DNA of 64,000 bases. Source: Sipunculus nudus (Eukaryota; Annelida; Sipuncula; Golfingiida; Sipunculidae). The DNA lies in assembly GCA_026874595.1 (NCBI GenBank), contig CM049308.1, positions 91,515,624 to 91,579,623 of the forward strand. The letters are read 5' to 3'. Under the pieces are notes generated by a model. That model saw nothing but the letters and a program-made list of their open reading frames with translations, was not told where the DNA came from and made no database searches. The position numbers and the translations under genes are program-made. Of the stretch, positions 14,001-28,700 are shown piece by piece. Position 1 is the stretch's first letter. Each line of letters begins with the position of its first letter.

Positions 14001-17000
14001 CTCTATAAAAAAAGTTATGTTTTGCTCAAACAGTAATGACTGTCACTGCTGGAACCTGGCGATGCCGCTTCAAAAGGGCATTGGTTTCACAGCTTGGCCA
14101 TCTCCATATAATAGGGCCCTACACTTTACCTTGATCATATCATGTTCAGATTACATAACAGAAACATCGTTCCATGGAAATAACAAGTTGGTTAAGAAGG
14201 GGCCATACCCCTGAAGTGGCCCACACGGAAGGTCTGCCTGATCCCCATGAGTGTGAATGTGGAGAAAGAGCAGAGTTATTCTAAGCGGTGAATGATCAGA
14301 TCAGCTGACAAAGGGTAAGCGGGGAGAGTTCAAGCAGTTCGACCAAGACAAAAGGCTTGCTATCACAATTTAATAAATAAAATCAGACCTGCATAACTGC
14401 AGGTGAGAACCAAGCTTTTTTTTATATAACACTAAATCGTAGACACATCACACGCTGCAATCAACATGATCGTCATTTGGATTATATTTATTTCCCACTG
14501 ATGCCCATTATTGCCACCTGGTGGCTACGCTCTTTACACAGCGCTTTAACTATAGGCCTACTGCCTATATGGTAAGTGCTGTTTGTTATGACCTCGTATC
14601 TTAAATTGCCACACCAGAGGGGAGCACTGTATTTTTGTCCAATCAGATGAGACCTTGTGCTGGAAGACACAGCCAAGCGAGGAATACACGGAGCAAATCA
14701 TGTTCATTTTGTTTTGAGTGACAGCTCATTGTCCCGGTAACCATCTAAACAGGCCACAGGCTCGGAGAGAATTGCCGCAGACGTGGTTTGCTTAGGGCCT
14801 TGGGCACATAGGATGCCCGGCCGGTGGGTTGTAATTCAAAGGAAACGTAACAACAAAGGCTGCGTGCACACCTCGCTGGCTGGTTTCAGTTCTGCTGACA
14901 ACAGATACATGGCTATGCTAACACAGTCATACTGTCAGAATCGAATCCGTCGATGATGCGAGAATGCAGAGGGAGCAATTAAAATTCGACCGTAAACTCT
15001 TTAAACGGCGCTTGAAGCGCAGCTATGGGTGGAGCCAGGATGCCTGTTGAGTGTTTGTTTATTGGCATCTGGTTGGCTGCTTGTCACATCATACGCACGT
15101 GTTTTTCAGTGGAAAACGAACCGCCATCTGGTGACTAAATATATCATAAACGGTCAAAGCTGACAGCGTGAAAATCAGTTGCTTCTTTAGAAGCGTAAGA
15201 TTTCCGCTGCCTCGGGAGCGTACCTGATGGCACCTACAGAGACTATTTCCCATGGGAGCAAGGTTTCATATCTGTGTGGTTTCGATTTCGCAGCTTTTCT
15301 CCTACCGCAAATATCGCGAATTTGAAACCACCGCAAATAACAAGCTAACCACAGTAATTGCCAAGTGCTTAATCAATCATGTGATTATCATAATCGATTA
15401 TATTGCTGAGGTGGCAATCAGTTATGTTACTTTATTTCTAAAAATTTACCCTAAATTATCGAAAATACCAGTGGAAGCATTGACATCTTTTTAATTGTGT
15501 GCCATAATTTGAATAAATAATCATAATTAAAACATCACATTTCCTGCTGAAGCTGGACACATCTCTAATCCTGACTAGGCACTAGCTGTCTTTTCAAGGC
15601 AGGGCCTGACAAACCCTATAGCCTGACACCCGGGGATACCCAAGTTCACCTTCAGACTACCATAAAGTTTAGGCTGTTAAGTCAGGTGGGCTAGTCGTAA
15701 ATGAGGTAATCTTGACAGACACTCTAAAATTCCTTCATGGATTTACTGACATTAAAACTTGCATGGACAAATTGCGAGGAGGATCGTTTCATTCACGGAT
15801 GGTTAAGCAAAATGCTTCTTGCACAAAGAATTTTTCAAAATTTCCAGGACTAAATGTATGAAAATTCTTGCAGCAGTAATGTCTGAATTTCATTGCATAA
15901 TTAGTTTTGATAACTGTCAAACATGAATGCATATTTATAAAGGAATTTGTATATTTTGTCTTTTTGACTTACCTTGAAGCCATCTTGGCCAACATTTTTG
16001 TCAGATTATTTTTATGATATCCAGTAATTTCGCAGGAATATACTGGGCTAGTGAAATTTTTCTGTGGCTAGTCCGCAAAAAAAATTTGTCAGCCCCTGCA
16101 AGGTTTATGTATCAATTTTATGAGACATCAGGTATATGTTCATGGCAAGCACACATTTTTTTGTATGTCTGAATTACATTAAGTGATATAATTCATATAC
16201 ATCCCCGTGACCCTGCAGTGTGTAAATTACTTTTTGACTAATTCTGAACCCCATTTCATTATATTTTCACTTAATTCTCAACAGGTGTGACATATTTTGT
16301 GATTGAGGTTATTTGAAGTCTTAAGAACTGAAATTCATTTGTGTTTGACCTCAGAAAATTGAGCCAAATGAGGTAATTTTAGGTGTTTATTTTAAGTCAC
16401 CCTGAGTGACCTATATAAGCAGTAAAGGGTTGATTACACTGACAGTTGTGAGATTGCTTTCAATGGTATTTTGTACTCTCACTTCCATCATGTGCTGACA
16501 CCTCGTGGTGAGACTCAGAATTATAACTGTTCCATGGGGAATGTGTGTATGACATAGCAGCCTTACTGTTAGCCAGGAGTGTTATTCATTTTTGGAAGAT
16601 GAGTCAAATGGTTATTGTGTAGAGAACTTAAACCTGTGATAATTATAAGAAACAATATAGATTAAGCTGAAGATGACAGTCATAAACAAAATTTTTAATA
16701 GGTCATCTTTCTGCCAGTCTATTGTAATTTTATACTTTAAGAAATTGTTTGATACCAGTTAAATAAAATCAAGTGGTATATGATGTGTACATTTATGTTT
16801 GTTATTTATTTACTTTCAGACGTTAACAAGTACGATATGATTTCAAAATAAGATGTTATGTCATTGTGTAATTAGATAATATTCCATCTCTTAATGTGTT
16901 GTTAATGTGTCCTGTAAACACATTATTACCTCCACCACAGGGTAGTTAAGAAATAGTTACAACCAGGAAAAGTTTGCTTCAAAGCAAGGAAATGTTTTAA

Positions 17001-20000
17001 ATTTTTTTTTAACTTGTAGCAGATTAGTGTAATTCCTGTACATACTGTTGCATTGGTTAGGGTGTGTTCTGTGCATGCTCTCTAGCTTAAATCTGGTCAT
17101 GTATGCTCCACCATTCTGCTTCATACTTCACAATGTGACACAGCTTTTTTACATTAATTATATAATTTTACTGGTGAATGTTAAAATCTTAAAACTTCAA
17201 TAATATCTACACCATGTCATTATTAGCTCAGCTGACTATTAGTCATCTGAGCTATAGTCGTGGTCCTTTGTACGTCGTCTGGCTGGCTGGCCTGCCGTTA
17301 ACAGGGCACGTTTTGAAACCGTTGGACTTAAGAATCCAAAATTTTGCATACAGTTAGATGTCCCCAAAATCTCCTACCATACCAAAATTGGGTCACTTCG
17401 ACTTCATTCCTTCGAGATATTAAGGAAAAACCTCAGTTTTCCATAAAAAAGCCATTGTTACACTTCAAGGCTGCCTAATATCAAAACCATGGATCTGTTT
17501 TTGATCTTATTTAGTATACATATTCTTCCATACATTTTCCATTAACATGTCAAAAATTAGGTCAGTGTTGCATATTGTTTTGAAGTAATTTGCACAAACA
17601 TTATACAATTTTTAAAAAATCAGGAAATATATCAAATCACTTAACATGAAAATTGCTGAAGTTGGAGACTTTTTTTTCAGGGATATAATTTTATTTGATC
17701 AAGATTCAATTGTTTACCCAAAATTAGATCTGAATTTTGCAAATTTTAAAAGTTATTAGCGTAAATAAACAATCAATGCCTTAAATTTTGTCCAACTTTG
17801 GCAACAGCAGGTTTTTAGCTCAGCTGACTGTAAGTCATCTTTAGCTCAGCTGACTGTAAGCCTTTGTCTGTCCTCCGTCTGTCTGTCCGTCCGTTAACCT
17901 GGCACAAATCGTAACCGCTGGACCTAGAAACTTGTAACTTGACATTCTGAGAGGTCCATGAAAAATCTCCTTGGAAACCAGAAATGAGGTCTCTGTTTCC
18001 CATAACCTTCCAGCTATGGGGCCCCAAAGTACCTCCGAGAATAGTCAAAAATTTCATACAAAAACTTCAATATCTCATTAACTACATCACTGATGGTCAT
18101 GATTTTTGGCATACATATTAATCATGTAATGTTCCATCAGTTCCTGCAGACTGGTGGCACCACCTGTATTTTTCGATTTTTTATGAATTTTTTTCTCTAT
18201 TTTTTAGACCTTTTAAGATGTGGTTATCTGTCAAAAGGGTACAAATAGTAACAACTGGACCTAGAATCTTCATTCTTGTCATGCAAGGAGGCCCATGAAA
18301 AGTGTCTGTGGAAACCTGAAATTAGGTCTCTGTTTCCCATTTCATTTAAGCTATAGGACTCCGAAGTATCCCTCAGAATAATGGAAAATTTGATACAAAA
18401 GCTGAAGTATCTGAACAACTAATGCAGAGATCACCATGATTCTTTGCATGTATATTGACCATTAAGTGTTTTTTATTAGTTTCTGCAGACTGGTGGAGCC
18501 ACGTGTATTTTTTTTTTAAGTTTACGCATTTTTTCTCTATTTTTGAAATATATATAAATGCAGACACAATCTTGGCCTGTTGGTTAATCTGTTTGATGCT
18601 TCAGTTGAATGGGTATATACTACCATTCAGATGATAAAATTTCCTTTTGGGAATCTCTTCCCGGTCAGCTGAGCGTCATAACCCATGGGTTACTTGTTTT
18701 ACTGTAAGCACTGTTGATTTAATTTTCACAGTATATATACATAAGGATTTAATCTTGTAAAATCTTAAATTTCAAAGGAATTGATTGAAAAGAGTAGCTT
18801 TTGTTCAAGTTTTCATACACCATGTCAAGTGTTGTTTACATCAAGCCCACCTAGTAGTACAGCCTTCACTTGTGTTATGTAACATCCACTCCAGGCAGAT
18901 TGCCTTGGCTCAGTTTGGCCACTATTAGCAGGCTTCTCCTCTGCCCTGCACTCCCCCCCCCCCCCCCCCCCCGATGGTGCATAAACTAGATGAATGTTAT
19001 AATTTTCTGCATTTGATTCATTCTTATTCTAGGCTATGCTACATTTTAGATTTTGTATTGTACCACCAGGGTGACTGTGCACATTTAATTGTATCCAATA
19101 TGAGGTTTATTGCTATGCAAGTGTGGATGTTCATCAGATCAGGAATTTTTTACTTCAAAGGAGTAAAAACTTTTTTTTTTACTATTAATTCCAATAATAA
19201 ATTATAACTGAGATAGTTATTAGCACAATGATATTGTTTGTCCCTCATTCAACCAACAGTGTATTTACTTTATTTGAAAAGATGTTTTTATTTTATCAAA
19301 TGTACTGAATCTTATTTTTCAGTAAATAAATTAAGCATGTACTGAAAATGAAAACTCCAATATACAAAACTTTTTAGTAGTAATTCAAGGAATAATCTTG
19401 AAGATGCCATGTTGTGGCATTATTTTCTTTCAAATTCAGTTTATACATTTGTGATTTAAAAATACTAAAATATATGTGTATGCTTAATATGACCCAATAT
19501 GAGCTATGTACACACTGGATAAATAATGATTGCATCTAAGAACTCTGATATTTTAACTTATTTTTTCAGATTTTTTGTGGATCTTAGCTTCTCATATGCT
19601 TATATATATGAAAAACATTACAATAGCATATTTTGCCTTTGCAAAAACTTCAAATTTCAGCTGAGCCCCGTGACCCATCAGTCCCTTGTATATCAAGATA
19701 CCAATAATTTTCTATTAAAAAACCTTCATTTCCCATATTTGAATTTGCATTGTGCTTTTCCTAATGTGTATAACATTTAATTAATGTATGCAGATTGGTT
19801 ATATTATTTTATTGTGAAATAACCTTAATTTCCTATATATTACTACGTCATAAATGCGTGTGTGCACCAGGGTTTATTTATCAAATCTGGAGACTATTGC
19901 TGTCATTGCTTGGGTTGCTGTAATTTATCTTACAACATTCCAGTTACAGTGTTTCCAAAATAACTCCATTATTATGTATTTCATACAGCACTCAGACAGA

Positions 20001-22640
20001 CAAGTATATGTAGTGTGACTAGATTTTAGAAACGAGTGAAACATGTAACATATCAATTATCAGACTCACACATGATAGAAAATAACTCTTCGCCTCCGCC
20101 AACAACCTGTAGAGTCTGGTTGGTTAATTATTGATAGTTACGGAGGTAATGCTAGCAGTTCTTCAGCCAGACAGCGCTGTAATGCGGTCTGCGGGTCTTT
20201 GAGGCTGTCTGTATTTTCTGCTGCCCATCCTTGGGGGACTCTAAAACCATAGTGTAAGTCTGAATTGTGGGAATCATCCTCCAAGTGTATTAAAGTTAAT
20301 CATGGAATGATTTGCTGTCTTGGCCCATAGAAGATCTTTGAAGATCATGTCGAGGGCTTTTTTTACTTTAAATGGATACAAGATGTGCCTAAATCACAAT
20401 GATTATCAGTAAGCCTGGAACTTTGTAGTCAGAGGTCAAGGAAGAGAAGGCAGCACCTGTTCTCAAAACAGCCGTATTTATCTTCTGTTTTATTGGTAAC
20501 CTGAAAAATTTTATTCTTAAATTACATAATAAACGTATGTGTCTGCGCAGAAAGAGCAGTAGATAAAAATAATGGAAGATAAGGTGAGATATTGGGAAAC
20601 TTTATCAGCTGAAAGAGCTATGTTTGTGATAAGAGTCACTTTACAATTCATTATGCATTAATTATTACCACGGTTGTGTAAAATTGAGGGGGGGGTAGAG
20701 AATCTAGGGACAAGAGGGTTAAAAATTATCTGAAGATAATTAAAATTTGTCACAGTATGTGACAATTTTCCCTGTTAATTACCCAATCATTTTGAAAAAT
20801 AAATTGAAGGGAGAAAAACATAAAAAATGGGGAAATGATCAGCAGATAATCAAAGTTTACATACTTTTTCACTTTAAAATATTCCTTCATGTGCAGTATT
20901 CTTGAGTGTTGATAATTGAAAAAAAATATGTATATAAAAATTTGTAGAAACAGCAAGAAGCAGGAAAAATAGCAACAAATAATAAATGTGTGAATTGGAG
21001 AAGTCCGTGAAAATTTCAATCGTCTATTAAATGTACAATACCCAGCTGGTTCTCCCAGACAGGCTATGACCGAGTAACTACTTCATGGAAAGTCTGGGTA
21101 TTCTTACTCATACACGTTTAGGCTGTGGGCCAGAGTGAAATATGCAGCCTGTCATATTGTGTCTGGGATTTTAAATTTATTCTTGATACATTTCCTTTCA
21201 AAACAGGTTTCCAGTAAAAGCTGTGGAATAGGTTGTAACATCTAATATGTTATGAATCACATGACAAATTACCTCGTCTGGCTTGTTTTTATATGAAATG
21301 TGTAGGTGTCTAGCGCAGACTTTGGTTTTACTACAGGAATTCCCAATACCTGCCTGGGTTAGGTTTGTACAAAAGCCAGGTTTTGATTTGTTATTTTACT
21401 CTAGTGATCTCTAAGGAAGTGTTGCTTTCTACAATTGTCAGGCTTGGCTGGCTCCATCAACACTATATTTGATGAATGGGAATTTTGCGTGAACCACAGA
21501 TTGTCACAGTTGATTGTCTACACGAATCTGGGGTGATAAACTAGGCTGTGCTCTAACTCTGGCGGTTGCCATGGTAATATGTAAATAGACAACCCCATTA
21601 AGGGCATGATATGACTGATTTCTACGGTAACCGGGAATGCTGAGCTATGTCGTTATTACACATCTGTGTATTTATAGCTTTATTATGAAATTCAGCAATA
21701 TTTTGGCTTTCATTTTGATCAAGGAAAAATTTGTTGATAGAGAATGGAGTTTATAATTATTTTTACCTATTACTTCCTATATTTTATCAGTCATTCTTTC
21801 AATTAATTTTCTTTTGCCTTTTAGGCAAACCTAAGTTCTGTTCAGGCTCAGACATTTTCCAAAATATCCCAATTTTAAACTGTTTTCCTTGGGCTGCTTT
21901 AGAAAAGACATTTTAAAGTAGGTGGGGATTATTTTCCTTTTCAGAATATTGTTTGTTTTCAGTGGTTTTGAATTTATCAGTCCCCCCATCAGCCTGTGTC
22001 ACTTTGGTATATTTTGAATTAAAATTATATAATGATGATCCAGATTACCTCCCAACATTTACTAGAATGTTCTGTTGATGTTTCCCTAACTGTCCACAAA
22101 TTTAAAACAAAATCTGTTCATAACATTTTGCGTAAATTCACATATAGGCAAATGAACCAATGAATCCAGGGGAATGGACAATACCTTCCCAGCAGAGGTA
22201 TTTTAATCATGCAGGAGAACCAGCTGGTTATGTTTTTGGGTTAGTAAAACCCATGTTTTGATATGTTGTCCACCATAGCACTGACTTGCACTATGGTGTG
22301 TTGAATTTGTGGTATAGACCTGACAGAGTTGAATCAATTAAAATGGTTTCCTGGAGAAAGAATAGGTTATATTGTAAACCACTATTTATAATTATTGTAT
22401 TCTGCAATAAGTCTATATCCAATGTGAAATATTGATGTCAGAGAACAAGCATGGGCTTGATGTCTTAAAATGTTAAACACAAATTTCATAATCTTACATA
22501 ATTTTTCCTCCAAGTTAAAAAATAAAATGAGAACCTTTTGATCATTGCTGACCCCTTGTGACTGATAATGGTACTATATGGACCAATCATTTCCAACATG
22601 AAAATGAAGAAGTCATGTTTGAAAAATTGTCTTTTAATAT

Positions 22641-22722
<82 letters not shown>

Positions 22723-25700
22723 ATATATATAAATTTGCATTGAATTTCCTTGCTGTAATGAGCCTGTTTGTTTTGTAGGTGGAAGCTGTTTTTCCTTCAG
22801 TCGCTTCATCAACATGTCTCCTGCAGAACTGTACCAGACAATGCAAGCAGGCCTTCTAGTCAGGTGAGCCATGTCACAGCACCAACAATCAGCAGACAGG
22901 TTTATCTTACAGCCACCAACAGCTGCTCACCCATTTATTACCTGTCTGTAGGCTGTTCTGCAGTGATTTTTAAAGCAGTATGTCACTGCACTAAGATGTA
23001 ATTAGGATAAAAGAGATCTTTGTTACAATATCTAATCAGAAACTGTAACATATCCTGAAAAGTGAAAGTAGGAAAGGCCTGAAGCCAGGTGTGGCAATGA
23101 TATAATATCAGGCTGTATCAGCATCTAACTATTATTGTCCTTCAGCAGCAAGTGCCATATGACAGCCTTTGTCTAAACTTTAAATGATCATCAGCATATT
23201 GTCATCTTCATTTTAATATTTCATTTGTTAAGATTAAGGTTGAACAAAGCTTCCATGTAAAATTGAACATAATTTGTATATTATACAGAAATAAATCTGT
23301 CTTTTTGTTTATCACTGAGTGTATTTTATGTACAACAAGTGATGTTACCATGTACAATATATAAAATATATCAGGTGGTTAGCAGTATTCCTGTGGTTGA
23401 AGGAAGCGTACAGGATACACCACCAAACAATGTGGCACAGCTCGGAGCCAGGGTAAGTCAGTCTTTGTACTTACAATAATCAATCTATATAATATATCAT
23501 ATAAACATATAATAATCACCACCAGCTCAGGTAATGAATGAAAATATACTTGTTTCTCGATAAATATAATTGCAGCGTGTTCTTATTCAAATCCTTTCTA
23601 CTAATTTCAGATCTAAATTTTTCATGCTCATCTTATATAACTGTACCAAGTATCCCATATACCACCAGCATGTTATGGTGGTTCTTTGTATATGTTGATC
23701 ATTTATGTTTTTGTTCAAAGTATACAATTTTATATGTCATATCAAATATGTGTCTTGAAAAATGTATCAACTAAATATATATCTAAGTATATCAGTTCTT
23801 CCAGTTCTCAGGAAATATGTGATCATGCATTGTTACTGTTGATATTTAGAAGAAATAAGCATTTCTTTTTTAACTATTCATAATACTTCTGTTTCTCCAG
23901 GTTGTCGAGCCGAGAGTTTTTGCTGCGTCCACTGAGTACTACCTCTCCACCTAATCTTTCATCCAGCTCTAATCTGCGAGGGCTGGTTTTCCTTCACTCC
24001 AACACGAGTTTCTCTACATACCAGCATCACGTGTACCATTTCATGCCAGAAACAGCCTCTCATCGCAAAATTCGACTACGCAAGTTGTCTGGAAAGAGAC
24101 CTGGAAAGGGCCCCTTGTCACCCACATCATCAGGAAGTTCTAAACTTCCCCTTTCTCCCACCAAGGTAAGTTGTTTTATTCATTCAAGACTGATGTTGGT
24201 ATTGTGGCATGTTGGCAACTATGATGTTTTGCATTTCTGTGTGAGTATTTTAGTAGTTAGGAGCCTCAGTGCAGTGTTGAATAAATTTTAAATTTTCATT
24301 TAAGTCAGCTATGATATTACTGGGAATTATTTATATTATTTGCTGATCATAAATTAAATTTCTTAGTGGCACATCAGCCCAGTGACTATCATACCTGTCA
24401 GATTATTGAGATATGGAGAAATGTACTTTTTTGGGATCATTCTAGCTGGTATTTTGTATAGACCAACTGTTGCATTACATTTTCTCTTATTATCATTGTA
24501 AGTATGCAGAGCATGATAAACATGCAGAAGTCTTAATATATTAAATGAACAGATGTATATTTGTCATTGGCTTTTATTTGTCCTGAATATATGTACTTTA
24601 GAACACATCCTTTAGTAGGTAAAATTATAGTGGCTAGCATATCAGACGTTTTATACTTCAACTGATACATGCTGCGTTAATTGTGAATAATTCTGTTAAA
24701 ATTTTTTTAAAGTCTTTGTACAATTCTATTAAAATTCCCTAGCACCTGAATGATTATAAATGCACTTTTTAATATTTTACAGAGCAAGCAAGTGGCAGAC
24801 CATGACACTTTGCCTGTTCATCGTCACATCTTGCGACCTTCACGTGTCCTTCACCTGCAGTCTACAGACTTCCCATCCTTCATCTATTATGCAACTCCAA
24901 AAGTAAGTTTGAAATTTATCTAATGTACAATAAACCCCAGTCACTCCATCACCAGTAGCTCTCACAGGAGCCGTGATATGTAATGTACAGTAAACCCAAG
25001 TAACTCCGCCACCAGTTGGTCTCATAGTCAGCCATGATATGTAATGTAAAGTTAACCCCAGTAACTCCATTTCACGTAGGTCTCAGTCAGCTGTAACATG
25101 TAAAGTACAGTAAACCCCAGTAACTCCACAACCAGTTGGTCTCATGCAGCTGTGATATGTAATGTACAGTAAACCCCAGTAACTCCACCACCAGTAGGTC
25201 TCATAGTCAGCCATGATATGTAATGTACAGTAAACCCCAGTAATCCCACCACAGGTAGGTCTCATGCAGCTGTAACATGTAATGTACAGTAAACAACAGT
25301 AACTGCACCACCAGTAGGTCTCATAGTCAGCCATGATATGTAATGTACAGTAAACCCCAGTAACTCCACCACCAGTAGGTCTCACAGTCAGTCCTGGTAT
25401 TTTATTTATATACAGTAAATCCCTACTAACACCACCATAAGTAAGTCTTACACTCAGCCCTGATATAAACTGTTCAGTAGTAAATCCTGCAAACACAACT
25501 GCTATTGTATCGTAGCATTGTGGCCATGTTGCCAAAGTGCTCAAGTTAATCAGTTATAAAAGGTTTTTATAAAAGGTAGAATTTACATAACAGAGGCCAA
25601 AATGATAATTTTCCAAATGAATGATAATGGTATTTAGATCAGGTGAGATTTATATGGTTGCTGATATACTGCACCTCAACTATTTCAGGTTTTGATTTGA

Positions 25701-28700
25701 TTAAGTAATTACCAGTGATATAATTTCATGACTCATCGGTTAAATAACTCACTAACTATCATTTTTAAGAATGTTCAAGATCAGTATTAGTTCACTTCAG
25801 CCATTAAACACATTGAGTCATGGAATGCAAGGCTGAGGACATTTAAAAAATAGTTGTTCATGTGAGCCAAATAACAGCTGCCACCTAGTGGTGAGGAAAT
25901 GTACTAAAACATTTTCTTTTCCTGGATGAAACTCACTTGCCACTTACACATAATTGCATCACAATATGTTATAATGATTGCTGATTACATTAAAATTTGT
26001 TGAAATATAAATTGTCCATGTGCGACTGGAAAAAATCAGTTTATGGGACATTTTAATGATAAGTTTACATTTCATTACAATATTGACATTTGACATATTT
26101 ATTGAACATAGATAAAAAAAAAAATGCATGAAAATTTTTAAGTCAAATGAGAAAAATAAAAACTGACTTTAAACAGGTTTAACACAAGAAGATTAGACTT
26201 TGTGATAATTTCATAATAACTGAAATTTTAAGTAAATCCTAGCCTATAAAAGTTTGATGCCACAAGGTTTGACTGTAGTTATAATGTATTTTGTAACAGG
26301 TGCTTGTTACCCCCCTTGACCACTACACAAGTGATCGCAGCGCAGCATGGGACCACATGCGAGCTTTACTGTGTGGTACCCCCGAAGCCCGGGACGCGTT
26401 CTTCTGTGGGACACCGGAACAGGCCATACAGGTGCGACATTCCCGTTGGTGCTTTCATCCATCGCCACCAGGTGGATTCATGGGCTTAACACCAAAGCAT
26501 GGCTATTCAGGGATATTTGTCCCAGGTAAGTTGATTTTATATTCTCAGGATGAAATCACTATTTTCAGTATGTGTGTACCTGAGTGTGTGTGTATTAATG
26601 TTTGATGGATGTTACCTCTTAATTTGGCTTTATGTATGTGTATGTTGTACAGCTACTGGACACGATCATCAGTAATGGTCAAAGTCACAGGTAAAATGTC
26701 TCAGCAGTAGAACATGTAATGCCTAATTCTGGCTCCTTAGTTGTTTACTGTCTGTATTGGTAAGTTGCTTGTTTTTAATATTTGAGTGTTTTTGTAAGTC
26801 CTTGCAAATGACTGAAAACCTGTATATGGTGTAAAAAACACTTTTTTTACAATTGGGTAAACCAGGCTAGAAAAATAAGAAAAATCTAGCCTTTGCTCAT
26901 TTACTTCCTAAAACTAACTTACTATTGTGCCACACATAAAGGTATGCCACATGAGACAAGGTATCCACGTGAGGCAAGGAATGCTACTGTCATGCAATTA
27001 TTGGCAACAGAGAGTGGGAGATTCTAGTTTAGTACATTCCTAGTCTTTTGCTGAACAAGTTTAGACTTTTATAACCTTTTATATGGTATGATATTGTTGT
27101 CTTTTTATGTATTTATGTATACTCAGTATATCTATATATATATACTCATGTATAACAAGAACTACTCCCAGGCAGCATCTATACTATTTTAGTCCAGACA
27201 CAGTCATTCTGGGATAAAGATTGGGAGATAAATATCTTTGACATGTTCAAAAGATTGCTAAGATAATATTTTGGGCCTAGTAGATTGGCTAAAAGGGTAT
27301 GGGCAGTTCTCACAGAGCTCTAGGGAATACAATATTGGGAGCCCTCTGGAGTTCCTTGGAGGTTGTACGGGTCTTGAAAAGTTGGAATGGGACTTGTGAC
27401 ACCCCAGTTATGAAGCTGAATACAGGGGCCACAAGTTGCCTGACAAGATAATTCCAAACCCTGGGGCAACAGTCATTGCAGCTAATATGGACTTATTATT
27501 ATTATTATCCGGGACAAGGGCTGACCATCCAGGTATTGGGCATTATACAGCATCCCCCACCCTTCACAACCAGCGGAATTCCTGCCGTCATTGGAACAGC
27601 ATAAATTAGCCAGTGCCATTAAGATTTCTGGTCATTTCCTATAAGACCTTTGCCATCTCCTGGTGTTGGAGTAGAATCTGGGGGTTGGCCCTCAGCATGG
27701 GGGATTATGGGAAGGGACAATAGAAATAATAAGTCGTCAAACAATGTCTGTTGAAAGCATCTACAGGAAACGATGATAATGAGGGGGGCTGATTGACCTT
27801 TAGTGGACCTTGGCCCCTCAGGGTTATGTAGGACAGGGATATTTTCCCAGGGTTCCTTCAAGAAGACAGATGCCAAATTTTGTTGGAACCGCCCAAGAAT
27901 CTGCTATTTTCAATAGCGACCATGTGTGACAGATAACGTGGCTGCCATCTTGAACAAGTTTGTCACTTCCATGCTTTCACCTGTTATTAGCTGCAGGGCC
28001 CGGGATTTGGACAGTTCCAGTGAGCTAATTGGGACATTTGGGGACTAAACTAGTACCGATTTGTCAGAGTAGCCCCATGGGTCCCTCGGCCTCTTGGTGA
28101 TGTCCCGTGAAAGGACCAGCTACCACCGAGTGACATAAGAAAACAAATTATCACAAAAGCTCAGCTGAATAAGCGTGTCTGAATGAAGCTACATGTAACC
28201 AGTTCCTTAATTGTTGGTAATGCTCATGTCCCCTTCAGGGCCTTCTGTTGAGACTATGTGCTGAGTAAACAAGAAGTTTAGCTTGACATCATCAGCAGTG
28301 TTAGTATCCTGTTTATCTTTGGAGTACTTAGTGATATCCTGTCCGAAAAGGGAAAGTGGTAATGTTTGTTACAACTCCCACTAGTGGACATCCTGTTATC
28401 TGAAGTCATCCAGATCAGTAAAAGAAACAACCTTTAATGATTTCTGTATAAGAAGTATAATAAAAAGAAATGTGATCTCATAGATTGTTTTAAATACTGT
28501 GACTTGCAATTAAAAATATACTTGCAATTAAAAAAATAACCACTCCTGTGAAGGTATATTTTCTGTGAGAGGTTTAAACTTCTGTAGTTGTCTCTTGTGA
28601 TATATCCCAAGCTCATGGCTAATTATATCATTAGGAAGGTTTCATTGTTTGTTTGGAAATAAGAAAAAAGAATATACATAGCTATTCTGAGAATTCTTAC

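Noticed and set aside
14938..14956. tRNA/SINE B-box-like string GAATCGAATCC
   Set aside because: No A box at the right distance, no cloverleaf and no terminator.
22558..22872. Open frames of alternating Tyr-Ile and Thr-His
   Set aside because: They are products of the TA/TG microsatellite and partly of exon 10 in wrong frames.
25083..25544. 153-codon minus-strand frame
   Set aside because: It is produced by the 60-bp minisatellite in intron 13; the protein is only repeats of one short phrase.
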